Shown here in pieces: positions 34,793 to 44,484 of a stretch of DNA of 64,000 bases (position 1 is the first letter of the stretch; each line of letters starts with the position of its first letter). Location: contig NZ_FNWI01000004.1 in assembly GCF_900106855.1 (NCBI RefSeq), positions 372,001 through 436,000 on the forward strand, given 5' to 3'. Both the position numbers and the translations under genes were made by a program. The stretch is from Varibaculum massiliense. Its GTDB lineage: Bacteria; Actinomycetota; Actinomycetes; Actinomycetales; Actinomycetaceae. The notes under the pieces are model-generated. The model was not told the origin of the DNA and ran no database searches. It worked only from the letters and a program-made list of their open reading frames with translations.

Positions 34793-35246
34793 TTTCTTGC
34801 CTCGCTTGCGTTTTGGCGATTGATTCTCTCAGTGCCATCCACCCTAAGAGGGCGCATTTGACCCGGTTTGGAAACTTGGAGGTTCCCTGCAGGCTGGCGG
34901 CATCTTCCAGGGGATCTAGTATTTTGTCAGGCACTTCTTGCCCGCGCGAATGCATCATTTGGTCAAAGTCTTTCCAAAGCTGCTCGATTTCCGCCAGAGA
35001 TTTCCCTGCCACCAAGTCATTCATCATTGACAGGGAAGCCTGAGAAATAGAACAGCCCTGCCCCTGCCAGGCAAGACCGGCTAGGGTATCGCCCTCTAAA
35101 GTAACCTCTAAAGTCACCTCATCCCCGCAGGTGGGATTAACTTGATAGGAGGAGGTGTCCGAGGGGGTCACTGGGGAGCTGCCGTGCTTTTCCGCAGCGT
35201 GATCCATAATCACCTGTTGATAAAGCTGATCTATAGCTGAAACCAT
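34785..35246 (-). CDS. sufU: Zinc-dependent sulfurtransferase SufU
   Basis: 153 residues, IscU-like fold. Zinc ligands C40, D42 (PTCGDE), C65 (QGCSIS) and C131 (RVKCALLGW) are all present; the 18-21-residue insertion between them typical of SufU is seen. SufU takes the persulfide from SufS. TAATG overlap with sufS; 8-base overlap with sufT. Confidence 0.93.
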   Translation of the reverse strand: MVSAIDQLYQQVIMDHAAEKHGSSPVTPSDTSSYQVNPTCGDEVTLEVTLEGDTLAGLAWQGQGCSISQASLSMMNDLVAGKSLAEIEQLWKDFDQMMHSRGQEVPDKILDPLEDAASLQGTSKFPNRVKCALLGWMALRESIAKTQARQENE

Positions 35247-36514
35247 TACTGCCCCCTTAAAAAGAAACTACGAACTACCTCTAGCCCTTCGATTAGGCGA
35301 TCAATATCGCCGCGGGAAGAAGTCAGTGATAGCGATGCCCGGCAAGATGCCCGCAGGCCATAGTGGGCGTGCAGCGGGAGGGCGCAGTGATGACCCACCC
35401 TAATCGCCACGTCCTCGGCATCTAGTACCTGGCCCACGTCATGGGGGTGAATCCCCGCGAAATCGAAAGCCGCCAGACCAACCCTTTCCCGGTAGTCCGC
35501 CGGTCCCAGCAGCCGCAAGTCTTTTACAGTCGCCAATCCTTCCAGCAGGTACTGAGTCAAAGCCAATTCGTGCCGGCGGATCCGCTCCATCCCCACTTCC
35601 TGCAGGTAATCGAGCGCCACCGCCCAGGCATGAATTTGGGCAACCGGCTGCGAGCCCGCCTCAAAACGCTCCGGCACAGGTTGGAAAGTAGTTTTGTCCA
35701 TGGTCACGTCAGCGATCATGGAACCGCCTGCCAAGAAAGGCGGCAATTGTTCTAGCAATTCCCGGCGGCCGTATAGAGCCCCAATACCGGTGGGACCCGC
35801 CATTTTATGCCCGGAGAAACAGGCAAAATCCGCGTCTAGGGCTTTAACATCTAGCGGTAGATGAGCGCTGGACTGGCAGGTATCTACCACTACCCACGCC
35901 CCCACCGCGTGAGCCGCCTGGGTAATAGGGGCAATATCAGTGATCGCCCCGGACACATTAGAAGCGTGAGTTACCGCCACTACCTTGGTATTCGGGGTGA
36001 TAACGTCTAGGGTTTCTAAGTCAATCCGCCCCTGTGAATCTAGATCCAGATAGGCGAACTCACATCCAGTCCGCTGGGCAAGCAGCTGCCAGGGCACCAA
36101 GTTGGCGTGATGCTCCGCCCGAGTAGTAACTACCCGAGCCCCTTTCCCTACCAGAGGTGCTCCGCCCTCTATCCCGGGATTTGAGAGAGCATAGGCGACC
36201 AGATTTAGCGCTTCGGTCGCGTTCTTGATCCACACGATTTCTTCCGGGGACGCCCCGATAAAAGTGGCCAGTTTTAGGCGCGCGTCCTCGAAATACTGGC
36301 TAGATTCATCGGCCAGCAGGTGGGTACCCCGGTGGACTGCCCCGTTAGAGTTCTCGTAAAAAGCTTTCTCGGCCTCGATAACTGAAAGCGGTTTTTGCGA
36401 GGTGGCCGCCGCATCTAAATAAACTATTGGTTTTCCTCCCCGCCCGGTACGGGAAAGAATCGGGAAATCGGCACGCAAGCGCGTCAGTTCCCTCTCGGTA
36501 AATGGCGAATCCAT
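35246..36514 (-). CDS. sufS: Cysteine desulfurase SufS
   Basis: 422 residues, PLP aminotransferase fold type I. Seen: YLDAAATSQKP start, NATEALNLVAY, AHHA.. region with TRAEHHANLVPWQ, Lys in SGHKMAGPTGIG, and the active Cys in RVGHHCALPLH near the C-terminus, the group II spacing. It transfers sulfur from cysteine to SufU. Start ATG 36514 with GAGAGG upstream is preferred to a TTG 27 bases earlier. Confidence 0.95.
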   Translation of the reverse strand: MDSPFTERELTRLRADFPILSRTGRGGKPIVYLDAAATSQKPLSVIEAEKAFYENSNGAVHRGTHLLADESSQYFEDARLKLATFIGASPEEIVWIKNATEALNLVAYALSNPGIEGGAPLVGKGARVVTTRAEHHANLVPWQLLAQRTGCEFAYLDLDSQGRIDLETLDVITPNTKVVAVTHASNVSGAITDIAPITQAAHAVGAWVVVDTCQSSAHLPLDVKALDADFACFSGHKMAGPTGIGALYGRRELLEQLPPFLAGGSMIADVTMDKTTFQPVPERFEAGSQPVAQIHAWAVALDYLQEVGMERIRRHELALTQYLLEGLATVKDLRLLGPADYRERVGLAAFDFAGIHPHDVGQVLDAEDVAIRVGHHCALPLHAHYGLRASCRASLSLTSSRGDIDRLIEGLEVVRSFFLRGQ

Positions 36515-36565
36515 TAGCTTTGTCCTCTCAAAAACCAGCAACTTACCAGGCCACTAAACTGCGGC

Positions 36566-37312
36566 TTACAGGTAGGAGTCGTACCCGCTGGTTTCCAGTT
36601 TGTCGGCCAGTTCGCTACCCCCGGAATCCACGATCCGCCCATTGGCAAATACGTGCACGAAGTCCGGTTTAATGTAGTTCAAGATCCGCGAGTAGTGGGT
36701 AATTACCAGCAGACCGCAACCTAGTTTTTCGTGGGCATGATTAACTCCGGCAGACACGGTGCGCAAAGCATCAATATCCAGACCAGAATCGGTTTCATCC
36801 AAAATGGCGAACTTGGGGTGCAGAATCTGCATTTGCAGGATTTCTAACCGTTTCTTTTCCCCACCCGAGAATCCCGCGTTGAGGTCGCGGTTAGCGAACT
36901 GGGGGTCTACCCGTAGGTCTTCCATGGCCTCTTTGAGCTCTTTTACCCAGGTGCGCACCGGCGGAGCCTGCCCATCAACCGCGGTCCGGGCAGTGCGCAA
37001 GAAGTTAGAGACGGTTACTCCGGGAACTTCCACCGGGTACTGCATCGCTAGGAACAAACCGGCACGAGCCCGATCATCCGGAGATGATTCCAGGATATTT
37101 ACCCCGTCCAGCAGAACTTCCCCACCCTCGATATGGTAACCGGGGTGACCGGCAATCGAATAGGCCAGAGTAGATTTACCCGAACCATTCGGTCCCATAA
37201 TCGCGTGCTTTTCCCCGGAATTTACGGTTAGGGAGGCACCTTTCAGGATCTGTTTTACCCCTTCGGGAGTTTCTACCGAAACTTTCAGGTCTTTAACTTC
37301 TAGTTTCCCCAT
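36566..37312 (-). CDS. sufC: Fe-S assembly ATPase SufC
   Basis: 248 residues, an ABC ATPase without membrane partner: Walker A GPNGSGKS, FSGGEKKRLEILQMQ, ILDETDSGLDIDALR. It drives the SufBCD scaffold. The start directly abuts the Rieske gene stop (TAAATG) and the next gene sufS begins 51 bases on. Confidence 0.96.
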   Translation of the reverse strand: MGKLEVKDLKVSVETPEGVKQILKGASLTVNSGEKHAIMGPNGSGKSTLAYSIAGHPGYHIEGGEVLLDGVNILESSPDDRARAGLFLAMQYPVEVPGVTVSNFLRTARTAVDGQAPPVRTWVKELKEAMEDLRVDPQFANRDLNAGFSGGEKKRLEILQMQILHPKFAILDETDSGLDIDALRTVSAGVNHAHEKLGCGLLVITHYSRILNYIKPDFVHVFANGRIVDSGGSELADKLETSGYDSYL

Positions 37313-37657
37313 TTATTCTTTTCCTTTACTGCGGCTGCAGGCGTCAACATAAACCGCCTGTCCTTTTATTTCAAGCTGATAACAGTTAACTGGCTCGGTG
37401 GCCGGCATAGTAGGTTGTCCGGTGTTGAGATCAAACTGGGCGCCGTGACCCCAACATTCGATCGCGCATCCTTCTACGTCGCCCTCGTCTAAAGCTACGT
37501 CTCCGTGAGTGCAAAGGGCGTCGATGGCGTGCCAACCGCCCTCCTCGTCGCGCACCACTGCAATCGGAATCCTTTTTCCCCGCTCATCGGTGACTTCGGC
37601 GCGCAGAGCCTCAGCGGGCTCCAGGGCGCTGAGGTCGCAAACTTTTTCGAGGCTCAT
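37313..37657 (-). CDS. Rieske-type [2Fe-2S] ferredoxin of the SUF operon
   Basis: 114 residues. Rieske ligands C49 and H51 (LCTHGD), C68 and H71 (ECWGHG) are present. It is the non-haem-iron-oxygenase ferredoxin-like protein commonly lying between sufD and sufC in actinobacteria; it may donate electrons in cluster assembly, though this is unproven. ATGA overlap with sufD. Confidence 0.92.
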   Translation of the reverse strand: MSLEKVCDLSALEPAEALRAEVTDERGKRIPIAVVRDEEGGWHAIDALCTHGDVALDEGDVEGCAIECWGHGAQFDLNTGQPTMPATEPVNCYQLEIKGQAVYVDACSRSKGKE

Positions 37658-38835
37658 AGCGGATCTGGCCCTTTTTCTAGCCGGGCGTCAACTGCTTCTA
37701 AGAGTCGCTCTTCAATCTCCTCGATTCCGATTTGGCGAATCACTTCCGCGAAGAACCCATGCACCACCATTTTGCGGGCAATATCTTCCGGAATCCCCCG
37801 AGACAGCAGATAGAACAGTTGTTCTTCGTCAAAACGTCCAGTAGCCGAAGCGTGTCCAGCCCCCGCAATTTCGCCGTTTTCAATCTCTAGGTTAGGTACG
37901 GAATCGGCTTTGGCACCCTCGTTTAACACCAGGTTACGGTTTTGTTCATAAGAATCGGTGTTGAAGGCTTTCTTGCCAATCAACACATCCCCAATCCAAA
38001 CCGCGTGTGCCTGCTGACCTTGCAACGCCCCTTTATAGTGCACATCAGAGCGGCAGTTTTCCGCGCTATGGTTGACGAACAGACGATGTTCTTGATGCTG
38101 ATCAGTGTCGGTGAAGTAGACACCAAAGAGTTCAACTTCCCCACCCGGTTTATCCAGTTCAATGTCGGGACAAATCCGCACCAGGTCGCCGCCCAGGGTA
38201 ATCGTAATATGCTTTAGCTTGCCATCTTTTTCCACGCTCATCCGGTGGTTACTGGCGTGAACTGCCGCTCTATCCCATTCTTGAATAGAAACGAACTCAA
38301 GCTGCGCGCCGGATTCCACATCGATTTCTACCCCCTGGTTCAGCTGGACATCCCCAATGTGCTCCAGGATCACCAAGGCTTTCGCATCCGGTTTCACATC
38401 AATGCAGATATGCTGAGCTGCCGGTTGGCGGCTTTCCCCGATTACCTTAATACGTACCGGTTCGCTGAGCTGCTCGGCGATTACTACGTTTACCAGGTCG
38501 CGGTGATTATTCCACTCGACTACGGCAGCGCGGTCCCCGGGGGCGCCTACTTTTCCGTGGATATCGCTGTCAGCTGCTATTTCGACGTATGAGGACGCGC
38601 CCAGCTCTACCCGCTTAGTTTTGCTCACCACCTGTCCGGCAACTTCAACTCGGGGCGCTTCTCCCTCTAAAGTATCCGCCAGCAGCATTTTTATCCGCTC
38701 GAGGGGAGTGAATCGCCAATCCTCCTCACGTCCACCCGGCATCGGGATATCAGCGAGGTTAAACGAGGTGGGACGATCCGCCCTCGAGGGAGCCGCGACT
38801 ACTTTATGGCCTGTCTGCTTTACCATTTCGGCCAT
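37654..38835 (-). CDS. sufD: SUF scaffold protein SufD
   Basis: 393 residues of the SufB/SufD beta-helix family: IPMPGGREEDWRFTPLERIK at the N-terminus, LVNHSAENCRSDVHYKG and SVPNLEIENGEIAGAGHAS in the core, and LFYLLSRGIPEDIARKMVVHGF near the C-terminus. Its His in the AGHASATG segment corresponds to the SufD residue needed for iron entry. Overlaps sufB by one base. Confidence 0.95.
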   Translation of the reverse strand: MAEMVKQTGHKVVAAPSRADRPTSFNLADIPMPGGREEDWRFTPLERIKMLLADTLEGEAPRVEVAGQVVSKTKRVELGASSYVEIAADSDIHGKVGAPGDRAAVVEWNNHRDLVNVVIAEQLSEPVRIKVIGESRQPAAQHICIDVKPDAKALVILEHIGDVQLNQGVEIDVESGAQLEFVSIQEWDRAAVHASNHRMSVEKDGKLKHITITLGGDLVRICPDIELDKPGGEVELFGVYFTDTDQHQEHRLFVNHSAENCRSDVHYKGALQGQQAHAVWIGDVLIGKKAFNTDSYEQNRNLVLNEGAKADSVPNLEIENGEIAGAGHASATGRFDEEQLFYLLSRGIPEDIARKMVVHGFFAEVIRQIGIEEIEERLLEAVDARLEKGPDPL

Positions 38836-40289
38836 TACCCCACCGATCCTTCCATTTGTAGTTCAATCAGGCGATTAAGCTCCAGGGCATACTCCATAGG
38901 CAGCTCCCGAGCAATCGGCTCGATAAAACCACGCACAATCATCGCCATCGCTTCCGTTTCGCTAAGTCCCCGACTCATCAAATAAAAGAGCTGGTCAGCA
39001 CTAACTTTAGAAACGGTAGCCTCGTGCCCCATCTCTACGTCATCGGTCTGAATATCCACGTAAGGGTAGGTATCCGTCCGGGAAATCTGGTCTACCAGCA
39101 GCGCATCACAAACCACGGAGGCCTTGGAATGTTTAGCCTGAGGCGCAATCTGTACCAGACCTCGATAGGAGGAACGCCCGCCATTACGCGAAATAGATTT
39201 AGACACAATCGAAGAGGAAGTGTTCGGCGCCAGGTGCAACATTTTTGCCCCGGTATCCTGGTTTTGTCCCTCACCCGAGAACGCTACGGAGAGCGCTTCC
39301 CCCCGCGCGTTTTTTCCGGTCAAGTAAACCGAGGGATACTTCATATTAGTTTTTGACCCCATATTGCCGTCTACCCATTCCATAGTGGCGCCTTCTTCGC
39401 AGATCGCCCGCTGGGTTACCAGGTTATAGACGTTGGTAGACCAGTTTTGAATGGTCGTGTAGCGCACCCGAGCATCTTTGAGGCAGAAAATCTCTACAAT
39501 CGCGGAGTGCAGCGAATCTGTCTTATAAATCGGCGCGGTACACCCTTCCACGTAGTGGACGTAAGAGCCTTCGTCAGCAATGATCAAGGTGCGTTCAAAC
39601 TGCCCCATGTTTTCGGTGTTGATCCGGAAATAGGCCTGCAGCGGAATCTCTACGTGTACCCCTTTGGGGACGTAGATGAAAGATCCCCCCGACCACACGG
39701 CGGTGTTCAGGGCAGCAAACTTGTTATCGCCAGCAGGGACTGCTTTGCCGAAGAACCGTTTGAAGAGGTCTTCGTGTTCCCGCAGGGCAGTGTCGGTATC
39801 TAAAAACACCACCCCTTGTTTTTCCAGGTCACCGCGGATTTGGTTGTAGACCACTTCCGATTCATACTGGGCGGCTACCCCGGAGACCAGGCTTTCACGT
39901 TCCGCCTCGGGAATCCCCAGCCGGTCATAGGTTTTCTTAATATCCTCGGGCAGGTCTTCCCAGGAATTTGCCACCCGATCCGTAGAGCGCACAAAGTATT
40001 TAATCTGATCCATATCCAGATCTGATAAATCCGGTCCCCAGTTCGGCATGGGTTTGCGCTCAAAGACCTTCAGCGCTTTGAGGCGACGCTTCAGCATCCA
40101 TTCGGGCTCATTCTTCTCGGCAGAGATAAAGCGCACCACTTCCTCATCGAGACCGCGCCTAGCGCTTTGTCCCGCTGCATCCGAGTCGTGCCAGCCGTAC
40201 TCATATTGAGTGCCAATCGAGTCAATAACCTGCTGGTCAGCAGCCTCTTTCTGCTCTTTTGTGGCAATCACCGGTGGTGATGATGTCAT
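38835..40289 (-). CDS. sufB: SUF scaffold protein SufB
   Basis: 484 residues. Seen: [11 protein letters not shown] start, [40 protein letters not shown] with the scaffold Cys, [20 protein letters not shown] and [19 protein letters not shown]. It holds the nascent cluster with SufC and SufD. First structural gene after sufR. ATG 40289; the ribosome site (AGAGGG) is 12 bases away, longer than usual. Confidence 0.96.
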   Translation of the reverse strand: MTSSPPVIATKEQKEAADQQVIDSIGTQYEYGWHDSDAAGQSARRGLDEEVVRFISAEKNEPEWMLKRRLKALKVFERKPMPNWGPDLSDLDMDQIKYFVRSTDRVANSWEDLPEDIKKTYDRLGIPEAERESLVSGVAAQYESEVVYNQIRGDLEKQGVVFLDTDTALREHEDLFKRFFGKAVPAGDNKFAALNTAVWSGGSFIYVPKGVHVEIPLQAYFRINTENMGQFERTLIIADEGSYVHYVEGCTAPIYKTDSLHSAIVEIFCLKDARVRYTTIQNWSTNVYNLVTQRAICEEGATMEWVDGNMGSKTNMKYPSVYLTGKNARGEALSVAFSGEGQNQDTGAKMLHLAPNTSSSIVSKSISRNGGRSSYRGLVQIAPQAKHSKASVVCDALLVDQISRTDTYPYVDIQTDDVEMGHEATVSKVSADQLFYLMSRGLSETEAMAMIVRGFIEPIARELPMEYALELNRLIELQMEGSVG

Positions 40290-40326
40290 TTGTGTTTTAT
40301 TCCCTCTTTTGTTGTTTCTTCCTGCC

Positions 40327-41019
40327 CTACTCTGCCATGTTTACCGGCTTGCGGGGAATTTTGGGGTTGGGTAAAGCTATTGGCACCGAGGTGGTGCAAA
40401 CGTGTTCCCCATCCGCTAAAGTCGCCAGCCTTTGCACATGGACATTTAAAAGACGTGAAAAAGCTTGGGTTTCAGCTTCGCAAAGTTGCGGGAACTCGCC
40501 AGCAACTTCCTGAACCGGGCAATTTCCTTGGCAAAGCTGTACCGCGAAACCGCCGTTTCCTACTTCGCGGACCGTCGCCGCATACCCATCGGCAGTTAAA
40601 GCATCGGCGAGGGCGCGAGCCCGAGCTTTAGGATCGGAGCCGGCTTCCCTAATCAGCGGCGCATAGCGGCGTTCAATATCGCGAGAATGTGCGGCCGCGA
40701 AAGTATCAATCCCGTCCGGACCGGCCACCTGTTCAATAAATCCAAGAGCCCGACTGGCTAGTTTAGAGTAATCTTCGCTGAGTCCTTCACGTCCCTTACC
40801 AGTCGCTATATAGTGGCGAGCAGGTCTCCCTCGACCCCGTTTTGCCTGGGGAGCAGGGTCATAGACCGTAATCATCTGTCCGGTCTCTAAAGCGGTGATA
40901 TGGCGCCGGACGGCGGCGGTGGTCAAACGGAGGATTTTTGCCAAGTGGGCGGCGGTAACCGGTCCTTTTTCGACGATTAAGTCTAAAACTGTTTGCCGAG
41001 TCGGCTCCGTATCGCTCAC
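40327..41019 (-). CDS. sufR: Fe-S-sensing repressor SufR
   Basis: 230 residues. N-terminal winged helix-turn-helix ([21 protein letters not shown], residues about 20-42, basic wing [11 protein letters not shown]), C-terminal ligand part with C163, C167, C180 and C208, which fits cluster binding. SufR represses the SUF operon when Fe-S clusters are sufficient. It is the first gene of the operon, 37 bases before sufB. GTG 41019 has AAGGAGGGGG upstream. Confidence 0.9.
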   Translation of the reverse strand: MSDTEPTRQTVLDLIVEKGPVTAAHLAKILRLTTAAVRRHITALETGQMITVYDPAPQAKRGRGRPARHYIATGKGREGLSEDYSKLASRALGFIEQVAGPDGIDTFAAAHSRDIERRYAPLIREAGSDPKARARALADALTADGYAATVREVGNGGFAVQLCQGNCPVQEVAGEFPQLCEAETQAFSRLLNVHVQRLATLADGEHVCTTSVPIALPNPKIPRKPVNMAE

Positions 41020-41039
41020 GTTTCCCCCTCCTTAAAAAT

Positions 41040-41055
41040 AGACCGCACTCAGTCT
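41040..41055. promoter_or_regulatory. Candidate SufR operator upstream of sufR
   Basis: A 16-bp imperfect palindrome, AGACTGAGTGCGGTCT on the minus strand, lies 20 bases before the sufR start and overlaps a possible -10 (TAGACT). It is the only clear dyad in the 190-bp sufR-NUDIX gap. It does not match the mycobacterial or cyanobacterial SufR sites closely. Role inferred from position. Confidence 0.35.
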
Positions 41056-41209
41056 AGCGCATTTTAGTAACAGCTGCCTTTCAAAAATAGCAGACCAAAA
41101 CTAAGTGTGTCCGGCGATACAGGAAGATTCGCGGAAATAGGCAGAAGTTAGCGCGGGTAAAACCCGAAAGTGTCCCCCCTAGATTTGTTCGCGGCTAGCG
41201 GATTTTCTC

Positions 41210-41878
41210 TTAGCGTTCAATCTGTAGAGGATCGGTAATAAAGGGCGAATCCGTTTCCCGCAGCCCCTGCCAGCCCTGACGCAAAGATTCAATCGCCGAC
41301 AAAATAGCTGCCATCGCTGAAGGATTGTGCATCTTCCCAGATAGCAGGGCATCGCGAGCCTGCTCCAATGTAAACCAAGCGGTGACCATATCGCGTTCTT
41401 CTTCGCTAGCCTCAAAGCGCTTGCCAGTAGCAGAGGAAACCTCGCGCGCTAAAAACACTCGTAAATGTTCACTGCTGCCCCCGGGGGAAGTGAAGAAATC
41501 CACCAGCACCTGCCAAGTTTCGGCCTCAAGATTAGCTTCTTCCCAAAGTTCTCGCTGAGCTGCCTCTAGGCGGTCTTCACCCTGGTGATCTAAAAGCCCA
41601 GCTGGCACTTCCCAGAGGAAGGCACGCACCGGATGCCGGTATTGACGCACCAATAAAATTTCCCAATCGGAGATTTCCCGGGAGGAGGAATCCGCCCCAG
41701 ATACTGGACGCACCGCTGCGATGGCGACTGCTCCCGGATGAGCCAGGTAATCACGCTGGGCGACCTCTTCATCAGCGTGAAAACGCACACTATCACTGAC
41801 AAAATCAAATACTTTCCCCTGATAAATCAGCTGGTGGTTTTCTACCGGGAAACTATAGTTTTCATCGCGCAGTTCCAT
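41210..41878 (-). CDS. NUDIX hydrolase (ADP-ribose pyrophosphatase-like)
   Basis: 222 residues. A NUDIX box is visible at residues about 100-125: GLLDHQGEDRLEAAQRELWE followed by EANLE; the spacing after the first Gly is one longer than standard and the box ends in N instead of the usual G. WEVPAGL before it and SEHLRVFLA after it are ADP-ribose pyrophosphatase features. ATG 41878 follows AGAGG; a start 42 bases upstream is possible. 31 bases after murJ, end of the long envelope operon. Confidence 0.85.
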   Translation of the reverse strand: MELRDENYSFPVENHQLIYQGKVFDFVSDSVRFHADEEVAQRDYLAHPGAVAIAAVRPVSGADSSSREISDWEILLVRQYRHPVRAFLWEVPAGLLDHQGEDRLEAAQRELWEEANLEAETWQVLVDFFTSPGGSSEHLRVFLAREVSSATGKRFEASEEERDMVTAWFTLEQARDALLSGKMHNPSAMAAILSAIESLRQGWQGLRETDSPFITDPLQIER

Positions 41879-41909
41879 GCTTCCTCTTTCCACTCTGTCT
41901 TGATAGTAG

Positions 41910-43574
41910 CTAGTCGGCAAGGTTGCCTTCCTGGTTTTTCGTGACCTCTTCCTCTGCAGAATCAGCCACCGGAGCCGCTCCTCGCTTTTGCTGGCGGAAT
42001 TCCTGAATCACTAGGGGGCTCATAATCGCGGCGCTCACGATTCCCGCGATCGCGGCCGCCGCGAAAGTCCCGATTACGCTCGGCCACAGCCCCATAAAGT
42101 ATCCGGACACGAACCAGCCGGCTCCCCCGGATACCAGCGCCAAGAATGCAGCCTTCAAGGCAGAGAGACCCACACCGCTAACTGCCTGCCGACCAGCTAG
42201 CTGACGCAAACCAAGCAATAATCCCAGCGCCCCTACGCTCATCCCTACCGATTGCGCGATTCCCAGAGCTAAGAGGATTCCGTTTGCCCGACTGGAAAAC
42301 ATTCCGGGCAAGGTTGCTCCCAAACCCCAGGAAAAAGCCGCAACGGTTAACCAACCAGCAGAGGCGGCAATCACCGCTTGCCGGGCTCCTCCCAGAGCAT
42401 AAAGTACCCGGGAAACATGGTAGACCAGCCCATAACCTACGATTCCGGGAGCCATTGCCACCAGCCCCCAGAGCATGCCCGGTACCGGATTGATGCGAGT
42501 AAAAATATCAGTAACCGGCAGCGCCAAGGCTCCCAGAAGCGCTGACCCCAGCATTCCCACCACGGTTACCAACCGGGTAGAGGCCGCACATTCGGGATTA
42601 AAGGCTGCTTTCCCGCCCCGGTGCAGCAGACCAGACAGCCGCGGAAACATGGCAGTTGCAATCGGCACTGCTAGCACCGCATAAGGAAGCATATAAACCG
42701 ATTGGGAATACTGATAGATGGGCAAAGAACCTTCTGCACCATAACTGCGGGTCACCAGGATAATCACTAGCACTGAGAACTGCTGCGCGATTAGAGAACC
42801 TACACCTGCGCCTGCCAGGCGCAATGCCTGACGCCCGCGTCCTTCTCCTAGTTTCAAAGTGGGACGCCAGCGAATCCCTAGACGATAGATAGGGATAAAC
42901 AGGGGCAGGCTCATCGCCGCCACCCCCGCAGTCGTTCCCCAACCCAGAATCAAGATGGCGTTATGCGCCACCTGGCCAGGATCGGCAACCGAAGGGGTAA
43001 GGTAACCAAAAACCGCGTAGGTACTGATCACTACCAGGGAGTTTAATAGCGGTCCTAGAGCGGGCAGCAGAAATTCCTCGTGCGCCTGCAAGATGCCGGT
43101 ACCCACTACACATAAACCGTAAAGCGGAACTTGCAAGGCAAACATTTGTAAGAAAACACTGATTAAATGGGCTTGTAGCTGGGGATCTACCCCCTGGGGA
43201 CACGGCATTACCTGCCCTATCCAAGGAGCCAGTAAAAACACTGCCAGACCTACCGGGGTGAGCAGTAGTAGAGCCCAAGTAATCAGCGCAGACGATACCC
43301 GTTGCACCTCCGCGTGCAGACGGTCAGCAATCGGACCGGCCAAGATAGGGATAGTTACTCCCGCGAGCGCTCCGCCCGCGACCACCTCGAACAGTACAGT
43401 AGGGAGCTGATTAGCAGTGGAGTAGGCATTCGCGAAGGCACCAGTGCCTACCCAAGCCGACTGGGTGAGCCAGCGCCCAAAACCAAAAATTCGCGATAGT
43501 AAGGTAAGAACAGAGATTAGCCCGACAGCCGAAGCCAGAGCGGGCAGCCGGTTCTTTAACCCCGCTTTTTTCAA
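41910..43574 (-). CDS. murJ: Lipid II flippase MurJ/MviN family
   Basis: 554 residues with about 14 membrane helices. Conserved pieces: SRIFGFGRW near the start, ANAYSTANQLPTVLFEVVAGGA, VAGGALAGVTIP, and YQYSQSVYMLPYAVLAVPIATAMFPRLS (helix 7-8 region). The family flips lipid II across the membrane. It lacks the extracytoplasmic and pseudokinase parts of mycobacterial MviN; a charged tail follows the last helix. TTG 43574 overlaps the stop of the GT4-like gene (TTGA). Confidence 0.88.
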   Translation of the reverse strand: MKKAGLKNRLPALASAVGLISVLTLLSRIFGFGRWLTQSAWVGTGAFANAYSTANQLPTVLFEVVAGGALAGVTIPILAGPIADRLHAEVQRVSSALITWALLLLTPVGLAVFLLAPWIGQVMPCPQGVDPQLQAHLISVFLQMFALQVPLYGLCVVGTGILQAHEEFLLPALGPLLNSLVVISTYAVFGYLTPSVADPGQVAHNAILILGWGTTAGVAAMSLPLFIPIYRLGIRWRPTLKLGEGRGRQALRLAGAGVGSLIAQQFSVLVIILVTRSYGAEGSLPIYQYSQSVYMLPYAVLAVPIATAMFPRLSGLLHRGGKAAFNPECAASTRLVTVVGMLGSALLGALALPVTDIFTRINPVPGMLWGLVAMAPGIVGYGLVYHVSRVLYALGGARQAVIAASAGWLTVAAFSWGLGATLPGMFSSRANGILLALGIAQSVGMSVGALGLLLGLRQLAGRQAVSGVGLSALKAAFLALVSGGAGWFVSGYFMGLWPSVIGTFAAAAIAGIVSAAIMSPLVIQEFRQQKRGAAPVADSAEEEVTKNQEGNLAD

Positions 43575-44482
43575 CGCCGGCGCCCTAGATTATCGATAGT
43601 TTTCAACCCCGGGGTATTCGCAATTACCTGTGAAAACGATATTTTTTCACTGGCGACCGTAAGCCCTACAACTCCTAGGACTCCCAGCAGTTTTCCAAGT
43701 GTACCGGTCTTTTGCGCCCAGGCACTTCCCAGCAGTGCTCCCAGGGCATTAGCCCCGGTATCTCCCAGCATTTCCCGCTCTCCCAGGTCGGCGGGTAAAG
43801 CAAGCAGACTGGTTGCCAAGGCTCCGCCAGCTAAAGGAGCTGACGACCCTTTTTCGCCGCTAAGCGGCAGCGCGCATAGTGCCCCTACCTTTAGGCAACG
43901 CCCCGGTCGCAGGTCAAAGAGGTTTGCCAGATTTGCGCTGCCTGCTATCAGAACCGTATCTAACACCCAGGAAACCAGGCCAGTTTTCCGCGAGCGTCCA
44001 ATCCCAATAGCTCCTAGTGCGGCTCCAGTTCCGATGCCCACAATTTTTAGGGTGCCGGTGGTAACTTCGCCTTCAGCTAAAGCCTGCAGATGCCCATGAA
44101 ACCCTTTAGCAACGGCAGGTTTATCTTTTCTATTTCCGGAAAGTGATGGCTCACTGAGGTTTTGATCTGGCGTGCTGTTGGTTTTTTTACTTTGGCTAAC
44201 GGGGGTTTCGGCTCCAGTATCATCTAAATATCCGAGGACGGCTCCCGCTGCCACCGGCAGCATCGCCCCCATTTGACCGCCGCGATTGCCCGCCAAGCTC
44301 AGCCCCGAAGCCAAGCAGGCGGCAGCAACTTTTATCCCCCCGGTCAGACTCACGGTTTCCCCATGAAAATTTTTCCGCTGATAACGCTTATGATCCTGGG
44401 ATGAAAGATGTCTCCGCAGGTAGTTGCGAGCCAATAAATACCCTGCTCCCGAGACTAGCGCCCCCTGGATTGCCCGGGACAT
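43571..44482 (-). CDS. MraY/WecA (GT4 phosphoglycosyltransferase)-like membrane protein
   Basis: 303 residues with the skeleton of a polyprenyl-phosphate glycosyl-1-phosphate transferase: GYLDD (D87/D88), GFHGHLQALAEGEVTTG, NLANLFDLRPGRCLKV (D190) and LGDTGANALGALLG (D241). A hydrophilic insert (residues about 90-128) separates the DD motif from the next loop. Several catalytic or lipid-binding pieces of MraY (the His cluster) are missing and the protein is short, so the substrate, or even activity, is open. AAGGAGGAAT precedes ATG 44482. Sits between steB and murJ, which argues for envelope precursor metabolism. Confidence 0.7.
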   Translation of the reverse strand: MSRAIQGALVSGAGYLLARNYLRRHLSSQDHKRYQRKNFHGETVSLTGGIKVAAACLASGLSLAGNRGGQMGAMLPVAAGAVLGYLDDTGAETPVSQSKKTNSTPDQNLSEPSLSGNRKDKPAVAKGFHGHLQALAEGEVTTGTLKIVGIGTGAALGAIGIGRSRKTGLVSWVLDTVLIAGSANLANLFDLRPGRCLKVGALCALPLSGEKGSSAPLAGGALATSLLALPADLGEREMLGDTGANALGALLGSAWAQKTGTLGKLLGVLGVVGLTVASEKISFSQVIANTPGLKTIDNLGRRR

Positions 44483-44484
44483 AA

